From assembly GCF_918797505.1 (NCBI RefSeq), contig NC_092798.1:10863501-10927500 (forward strand): 64,000 bases of DNA. Direction: 5' to 3'. Below, in pieces: positions 57,982-64,000 of this stretch. The notes under the pieces were generated by a model that was given only the letters and a program-made list of their open reading frames with translations, was not told where the DNA came from and searched no databases. The stretch is from Bemisia tabaci. Taxonomy: Eukaryota > Arthropoda > Insecta > Hemiptera > Aleyrodidae. Position 1 is the stretch's first letter. Every line of letters starts with the position of its first letter. A program made the position numbers and the translations under genes.

Positions 57982-58001
57982 GTATAAGCATAACTATCCT
58001 A

Positions 58002-58200
58002 CGCTGAAAAAAAAATACGGGCTATATAGACATACCGTCCGTTCCGGGCCGAGAAACCAAAACTTCCGGGTGCTGGAGCCGTAGCTTCGATTGCTCTGGG
58101 TGCTACGCCCAGAACTTTCGGCCTCTGAGTCCGGCACGCGGACAGTAAGTACATATAGCCCTAAGTGGCTTTCACGACCAGATTTTTTTTTATTTCAGTG
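58002..58200. mobile_element. Short TIR element, cgctgaaaaaaa family, upstream of gene D
   Basis: cgctgaaaaaaaaatacggg, followed by ctatatag, is mirrored by catatagccct and tttttttttatttcagtg. The centre is GC-rich. It ends about 250 bases before the gene D start codon. Single copy in this window. Confidence 0.6.
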
Positions 58201-58452
58201 TGTCAGTCAGGTGGATGTGACAACGACTACATCACTCTATCACTATCATTTTCAAAATTAAATGAAACTTTCCTAAAAGATCATATCATACAGCTTTAAA
58301 AAAGAAGGTATGCATACAACACGGCAGAACTGCTCTCCTCACCGCTATACAATCCGGTGTCTAGGACCAAAATTGGAGCCTTAGAAAGGAGTTGTGGTAT
58401 TCATAATCTACATGCAGCTTTCTGATCGCGTGCACCTGAACAGATTATGAAA

Positions 58453-61400
58453 ATGATCCTTCGCGCATTACTGGCGGCTTTCATCGGATATGTCGTGTAC
58501 GGATTTATCAAGATTTCCCGACAATTTTACAAGCGATTCCGCAAGGCGGAAAAAATACCCGGGCCCCCGATAGAACACCGACTTCTAGGACACCCATCAC
58601 TGGCGTTGCTTGAACCCAAAGGTTGGTATTTTTTAGCTATAATTCATCGACATGCTTGTCATAAAAATAGTTGACCCTGAGAATAAAAACAGTCAACGGC
58701 TCACAGTGGATCGAGTTGATGGGGGAGGCTGGACAAAATTTGGAAACTTTAAAAGCTTTTAACTCCGTTCATGCAAAACTTTGATGCTTTGAAAGTGGTG
58801 CCATTGATTTCTTCGTGAAATTTTCTTCAAGGGGCACCCCTTAAAATATAAAATGTGACGAAATAAACATCAAAATTTAGAGCTTTAGTAAAAAATGTAA
58901 TTCCAATCTCTCTGATTGACTCGATCCACTGTGCGGCTTGGAGGGAACGCATATCCGGAGCGAGTCTAATTTGTTGACATTCTTGCAAGAAAATTGCATT
59001 TCTAAGCCGCTTTCTCTTTCAGATCGCATGAGGAGGTTAGGAGCTGTATCCTGAGCCGGGCTGATTGTTGAAATTGATAGACAAAGCGATAGACAAAGAT
59101 GACAAAAAGGATAAGGAGGAATCCTATTAGTGGAAACGGGTGGTTGCCACGGACAAAGGAGGTAGGTAATAGACTGACTAACGGCAACCCGCGAGAGACT
59201 CTATACCTACTTAGTCTATCAGGTTTTCCCTTGGTGTATGACAACTACCCATTGCAACCAATAGGATCGCTCCATTTTCCCTATGTCTTCTTTGTCTATA
59301 GCTTTGGCTATCAATTTCAACAATCAGCTCGCCGTTCCTGAAACAACTCCGTTTCTCGAAAGGCTTCGTTTGATTTACATAGTGGTCAAGGAAGGTCTAA
59401 GGAGCTTCTTGATATAAAGTCATAAAATGGACAATTGCATCGTGTTTCGAGTGAAATTCAATAGAATAACTTTAGAAATAGATCCCTAATGCAAGGACCA
59501 CTGGAAAAAATGAAAAATACATAATAATTTTTTTTTGACAGCTTTATGGGTGGTGTGCGAGACTCCCTTGAAATTTTCAAAACCTGCACATTTTCCTTTT
59601 AATATTATCAATTTTAGGTAGGAAAATCATTGTAATTCCGTTTAAAAGTCTTTTTGCAAAAATTTTACACGAGATCCATTTAAATTGTCCTCTCTGTGAT
59701 ATCATTTTAAGAATCTCTTTCAAAATCTTTTATTTACATCTGCACATGCCCCACATTACGATGCGGTGCGGTAATAATTTTACCTTGTAAATGCAATGTA
59801 GTGAGGTCAGCTGAGTGTGCTTCGAGGTCATTGAAGTATTACTTAACGCACCTGGGTGGGAGGGCGGGGGTGACAAAAATATTCGTTCCAATTCACCTCC
59901 TTCACTCTATTGTTTCAAATGTTTTGATTCTCGGAAATAAAATTGCTTTTGCAGATATCCCAAAAACTGTTTACCAACAGTACAAAGAATTTGGAGGTAT
60001 TTTCCGTCATTGGTATGCCTGGGTATCCTTCGTGTTTGTGGCAGAAGCTAACTACGCAGAGGTACGTACCTACTGTACTTAATGAGACTGAACGAGCGTA
60101 AATCAATACTCCAAATCTAAGGAGGGTCATCTGAGTTTTTATTCGTTATTCAGCAAGTGACTATTTTTTTAAACTTGTGACCATTATTTTTATAATTAAT
60201 GGATTTGGAAAAATCGAGGACACAATTAAAAGTTACAATGATCATCCAGTTCACTAGTATTTTTCACTTATTATTACACGGCTTCAATTAAGGCCGCACC
60301 GAAAAGAAGTGAAATTGATTTAACATTCGGGAAGTAAAAAAAAACGTGCGAGAACTTATCTTTGACTCTTGCACAATGTTTATTTCTGAGGAAAGTTATG
60401 GATATTTTTCCTTGAAATTTTCACGAATTGTGTGTGAAATTGCGAAAATTACAATCGGTACAATCAGAAGAAAAATATTCATAACTTTATCCAGGAATTT
60501 GTGTTTTATGCGTGCTTCCGAGTCCCCGTGTGATTCACCGGGCTCCAGGAGCTTTTCTGACCAGAAAATCCCACTTAGCGGGTCCTTCAGCGGCTTGCTG
60601 CATGCAAGCGCGAAACGGGCGCTGGCGCCTACAAACCTAACATGGATACTTCACGCATTGCGCAATGCGTGAAGTATCCCTGTTAGGTTTGTAGGCGCCT
60701 ATGCGCGAGTCATGCTAGTTGTCGGCTGCGCCACGGAGTGCCACAGCGCGCGGCGCATCAACCAACTATTTCACGACAGAGGTGTTACACAGTATCATAC
60801 GAAATTGAAGGTGCTCCAACATATTAAGAATGACACGCGTCTTTTAAGAATACGGAGCTTTCCTGGCAAAATAAATCAAGATCCTAAGGAACAAAATGAG
60901 AGCAGTAGTCCAAAAACTCACCGAGTCTTAGCATCCGTATTTAATAACGTTAAGTATAATTTTTGAATTTCATTTGAGAAAAAAGTGACTTGAAAGTGTT
61001 TTTGATTTAGGCAAAAATAGTCTCGAGTGTGCCGTCAAGATTTTACTTTGAATAAAAAATAAAACCCATAATTACTTCATTGTATGTAGGAAGGTACAAA
61101 ACATTGTTAATTGCAGTATTTGTGCTATGTTTAGATAAAGTTGTTTCTTTTTTCCAAAAAAGATTGTGTGAAAACAAAACTTTAAAATAAACTTGGAATA
61201 GTAGACAAAAGAAAAAAAAAGTCTTGCACGCTTTTTTTACATCCAGAATGTTAAATCAACTTCACCTTTTTTTTCTTTACGGCAGACGGCTTGTAGACCA
61301 TAAGTAGTTGAGAAAAGAGAGTAATAACACAGAATGCGATGGATGATTGAGGATCGCCGGAAGAGTTGCATATTGAGAATCGAGAAGCATATTTTTCACA

Positions 61401-61673
61401 TTTTCTTAATAAAATATTCTTTCATTATTAGGAGATCTAATTTTGAGAAATGACGCGATGTTTGACTTGAACGCGGTTATTTTTATTCACTCGATAAATA
61501 ATTTTGGAAGCGAATTCTTCAAACGGAAGGTAGGATTTAAGCAGTTTGAAACAAGTTTGTAATCGAATCGGTGTCTTTTCAGTTGTACTTTACATCGAAA
61601 AGTCTTGAGGAAAAGGCGGACATGTACAAGTTGTTTCACGATTGGCTGGGCCAGGGCCTGATCACCAGTAATG
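58453..61673 (+). CDS. Cytochrome P450 family 4 (CYP4C-like), gene D, first three exons
   Basis: The 5' part of a fourth gene of the array. Exons: 58453-58621, 59955-60061, 61583-61673, with the same phases as in A-C; the last donor (gtaagt) points to exons beyond the window. The product starts MILRALLAAFIGYVVYGF, a membrane anchor, then PGPP at 36-39. Exon 2 ([15 protein letters not shown]) is nearly that of gene C. Exon 3 ends DWLGQGLITSN, the B'-C region. The haem loop and I helix are not in the window, so whether the gene is intact cannot be judged. A second ATG six bases upstream (58447) would add Met-Lys; I prefer 58453 because it gives the same exon length as A and B. Confidence 0.88.
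59061..59328. mobile_element. TIR element, ctgattgttgaaattgatag family (copy 2), intron 1 of gene D
   Basis: Left end ctgattgttgaaattgatag and right end ctatcaatttcaacaatcag are perfect inverted copies. Inner pairs include gacaaagatgac / gtcttctttgtc and cctattagtggaaacgggt / accaatagg. It belongs with 49623-49862. Confidence 0.85.
60297..61280. mobile_element. caccgaaaa family element enlarged by insertions, intron 2 of gene D
   Basis: The left end (caccgaaaagaagtgaaatt, then taacattcgg) and right end (acatccagaatgttaaatca, then cttcacc) match the ends of 47424-47640, but nearly 1 kb separates them. Inside are a stretch resembling the interior of the tgccgtgc family (about 60395-60515) and the GC-rich palindrome repeat at 60600-60890. 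Confidence 0.65.
60600..60890. repeat. Repeat with a GC-rich palindrome (copy 2), intron 2 of gene D
   Basis: Same as 32070-32345: the palindrome (about 60624-60704) with arms ggcgcctacaaacctaacat and the complement, centred on cgcattgcgcaatgcg. Then comes the shared tail (accaactatttcac, cacagtatcatacgaaatt, gctccaaca). Confidence 0.75.
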
Positions 61674-62476
61674 GTAAGTTTTTATTGAATTATTATTCGA
61701 CCACAGTTAAAAAATGAGCAGCGTTTTTGGTATACCAACTGCGGTGCAAAAGATTGGCAGTTATTATACCAACATCACGTTTTTAGCCGGCGCTGACTTC
61801 TAACTACTCGAATATGCGTAATCAACTGAGTGCCATTCCAAAAAATAGATTTATATAAAAAGTTAATTTTAAAAATGACGCGGACTTCATTATGGTGCTT
61901 CATTCCGAACGCCATTTTTTCAAAATTGCGCTTTCGTAAATAAGTTCGTCTTAATTGCGACGAGAAAGAATTTGGTCAAATGCACGGCATTCCGTGTCGG
62001 TTGTAAGTGCTTTGTGGTCCATGTAACGGTACTTTCGGTTCTGGTAACCGTACTTTTGGTGCATGCAATCGAGTTGTTTCTAAAGCTCAGCTCATGCGCA
62101 ACTGAACCATTTTTGAAGTTCAGTTACATGAAGTGAAGTACGGTTACATGAACTGAAAAGCGCGATTCCTCGACCGTTACAGTGTAATCGCTAAAATATA
62201 GTACTATCCCTTCACTTTTAACTATGGACCGTATTCGATACTGGTTCGATGTATCGTTGGGTTCAAAACAATAGAACGAGTCTTCAAACAAAAATTTTAG
62301 GATTTAAGTTGAGAAGCTGAAAATAAGATCCTAACAATTTCACTTTCCATTAGCATTAGGTACTCAAAAAAATAAAAAATCTATATACTAAAAACCCGTT
62401 CTCTCGGATTTCTAAATCGACTTTGAAGGCTATGTTTACATGTTGAACCAATCGATATCGATACAATCTCACTTTG

Positions 62477-62530
62477 TCTCAACTCAACTTAATCTCAACT
62501 TAATCTCAAACTTAATCTCAACTTAATCTA
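62477..62530 (+). repeat. Simple repeat (ctcaacttaat)n
   Basis: Five to six imperfect 11-bp units of tctcaacttaa type lie directly before the mitochondrial fragment. Confidence 0.75.
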
Positions 62531-62531
62531 T

Positions 62532-62775
62532 TTAATAATTGTTAATAAGTTTGTTAATAGACGAACCAAATTTTCCACTTTTGAGTGTGGAATGGATTTA
62601 ATAACTTCTTTGCGACTCCCCTTTTCATTACACTTTTATTTTGTGTCAATTATTTTTCTTATCTTTGATGTTGAATTAATAATGATTCTCCCATTTGTGT
62701 TTTGTTTTAAACTATTTAATATGATAAATATATTTATAATAATCTATCTACTAATATTGTTTATCATTCCCTACG
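62532..62775 (+). pseudogene. Nuclear copy of mitochondrial ND3 (NUMT), partial
   Basis: The plus-strand frame contains KFSTFECGMDLITSLRLPFS followed by LHFYFVSIIFLIFDVELIM, which is the conserved core of NADH dehydrogenase subunit 3 of respiratory complex I. In functional mitochondria ND3 is a membrane subunit of the proton-pumping arm. The frame upstream of FECG (about 62532-62595) is open and contains an AGA codon, Ser in the insect mitochondrial code. The end of ND3 is lost or diverged after about YEY. The very high A+T fits insect mtDNA and contrasts with the flanks. It sits inside intron 3 of gene D, so it is a transferred, non-functional fragment. The frame has no disabling stop, so transfer may be fairly recent. 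Confidence 0.85.
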
Positions 62776-64000
62776 AATACGATCCATTTTCCGTCTCGCA
62801 ATGATAATATCCCTCTCAACGTGGACAGGCGCAAATATGCAACATTATTCACACCTGTCCGGATGTCGGTCGAGTCCTCAGCGATGAATAATGAATTAGC
62901 ATAACACAGCGTATGTGTATCGTTCACTTAATAGGATCGTCAGATTGATGTAGATACTTGGTCTCGGAAAGATTTGCATAGACGAACTCGGGTGTCCGGG
63001 AACCTGCTAACGGCGCACAGTGGGAACTTAATTTAGGAGAGGTCAAACATGATTCAGAAACTTTAAACGCTTACATCTTTCTTAATACGGACCAAAGACA
63101 TAAAGACGGAGGGCTAAAAGCAAAAAATGAAGCTTCTTTTCAACCACCTCTACTATTGGCTAGAGGATTGGCGGCGAAATCGGGACAAGTTTGAATTCAA
63201 ATATAGGGCGGGAACTGAATAAAATAATTGCGGAAACAAAGTATTTTAGGTTGATTTTTGCCCAAATTCAGGTACAAACTCATTTTTTTTTAACTCTAGG
63301 TTAGTTTCCGTCCGTCGTCGACCGATTAATTTCATTTGGGAGTAACGTTGATCTAGAACTGTAACGGCCTGTTTGAACCTGCAGAACCACCATGAGCAGA
63401 AGAAAAACTAACTTTATCTGAGATTACTGCCTGTTACCGAGCAAAAGTAGGTGTATTATGTTAGGACGCAGACCGAACTTTCTTAGTATATTCGTTTTAG
63501 GAATTTAAAATACGTTTCGAAGAAGAAATATGCAAAAATCAAGAGGACAAGTTCAAATCAAAGAGGTGTGTGAAAAAACGGCCAAAAATGCCTCAAGGCA
63601 TTTTCGAATTTTGATCACTTGGGGTGATACAGTAGCTTTCAAGACACCCAAAACCGGTCGCCGTTTTGCTTAGAAGCGCCGGGTTGCGACGTTGCCATTT
63701 TTTAAAGTGGAAACCTTTAAAAATTCATATCTCCGCCGCATCTCAACCGATTTCAATGAACTTTTTTTTAAAATGTTCCTCTTAAATAGAGCTTTCTAGT
63801 AATGTATAGTTTCTTGGGGTTTACTTGGCTTTAAGTGGCACTTACGCGGTTTTAGCAGTTTTTGATAGACACAAAAATTTAGTTTTTATTTTGCCACGAT
63901 CGTGGAATCGACGGAATCTAAACAAAAACCAGTCTACATGAAAGTTCAGATTCTCACCTTTCTAACGAGCACAAGATCATCCCGGGGAAACGTTTAGTTC

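Larger units (their letters stand above)
53153..58452. other. Intergenic region between genes C and D
   Basis: About 5.3 kb without a gene. It holds a MITE at 53380, the palindromic repeat array at 54185-56140, two more MITEs near 57.7-58.2 kb and presumably the promoter of gene D. From 56150 to about 57740 only fragments are seen: aagttgatagataaagcgat near 56511 from the 59061 family, and a gcgacgtt...aacttcctatcat repeat near 56858. Open frames at 56677 and 57053 match nothing known. Confidence 0.6.
61674..64000. other. Start of intron 3 of gene D, to window end
   Basis: Exon 4 of gene D (expected G-x-LWHERRK) is not found before base 64000, so the intron exceeds 2.3 kb. It holds a diverged cggttctggtaaccgta element (about 62010-62165), a simple repeat and a mitochondrial fragment. 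From 62830 to 64000 I recognise nothing. Confidence 0.6.

Overview
The window is nuclear DNA from an insect. It is AT-rich, its genes are split into small exons with GT-AG introns, and most of the rest is short inverted-repeat transposons (MITEs). The gene content and repeat types fit a hemipteran, with a whitefly such as Bemisia tabaci as my best guess. The species is an inference and no search was run.

The genes are a head-to-tail array of cytochrome P450 family 4 (CYP4, CYP4C-like) genes, all on the plus strand. Genes A (10053-22021, 503 aa), B (23615-38493, 507 aa) and C (42578-53129, 509 aa) are complete. Each has 12 exons with the same intron positions and phases. Gene D starts at 58453; its first three exons end at 61673 and the other nine lie beyond the window. 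A and B resemble each other more than either resembles C, and D's first exons look more like C's. All encode ER-anchored haem monooxygenases with the PGPP hinge, helix-C WxxxR, I-helix GH[ED]TT and ExxR motifs, and A-C also show the [10 protein letters not shown] haem loop. In all three complete genes the I-helix position that carries the haem-linking Glu in many CYP4 enzymes is Gly or Ala.

Layout: 1-10052 has no recognisable gene and holds repeats, a GC-rich island near 2.0-2.7 kb and a tRNA-derived SINE-like head near 9.55 kb. From 10 to 53 kb are genes A-C, with introns full of MITEs. One intron of B carries a broken second copy of the 3' half of exon 4, interrupted by a MITE. Between C and D (53.1-58.5 kb) is a 1.9-kb palindromic array of about 175-bp units. 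Gene D's third intron contains a mitochondrial ND3 fragment (a NUMT).

At least a dozen distinct terminal-inverted-repeat families appear, several nested in one another. Many were recognised because the same sequence recurs inside this window. Boundaries of repeats are approximate (a few bases to tens of bases); exon boundaries were set by splice consensus, reading frame and agreement between paralogues.
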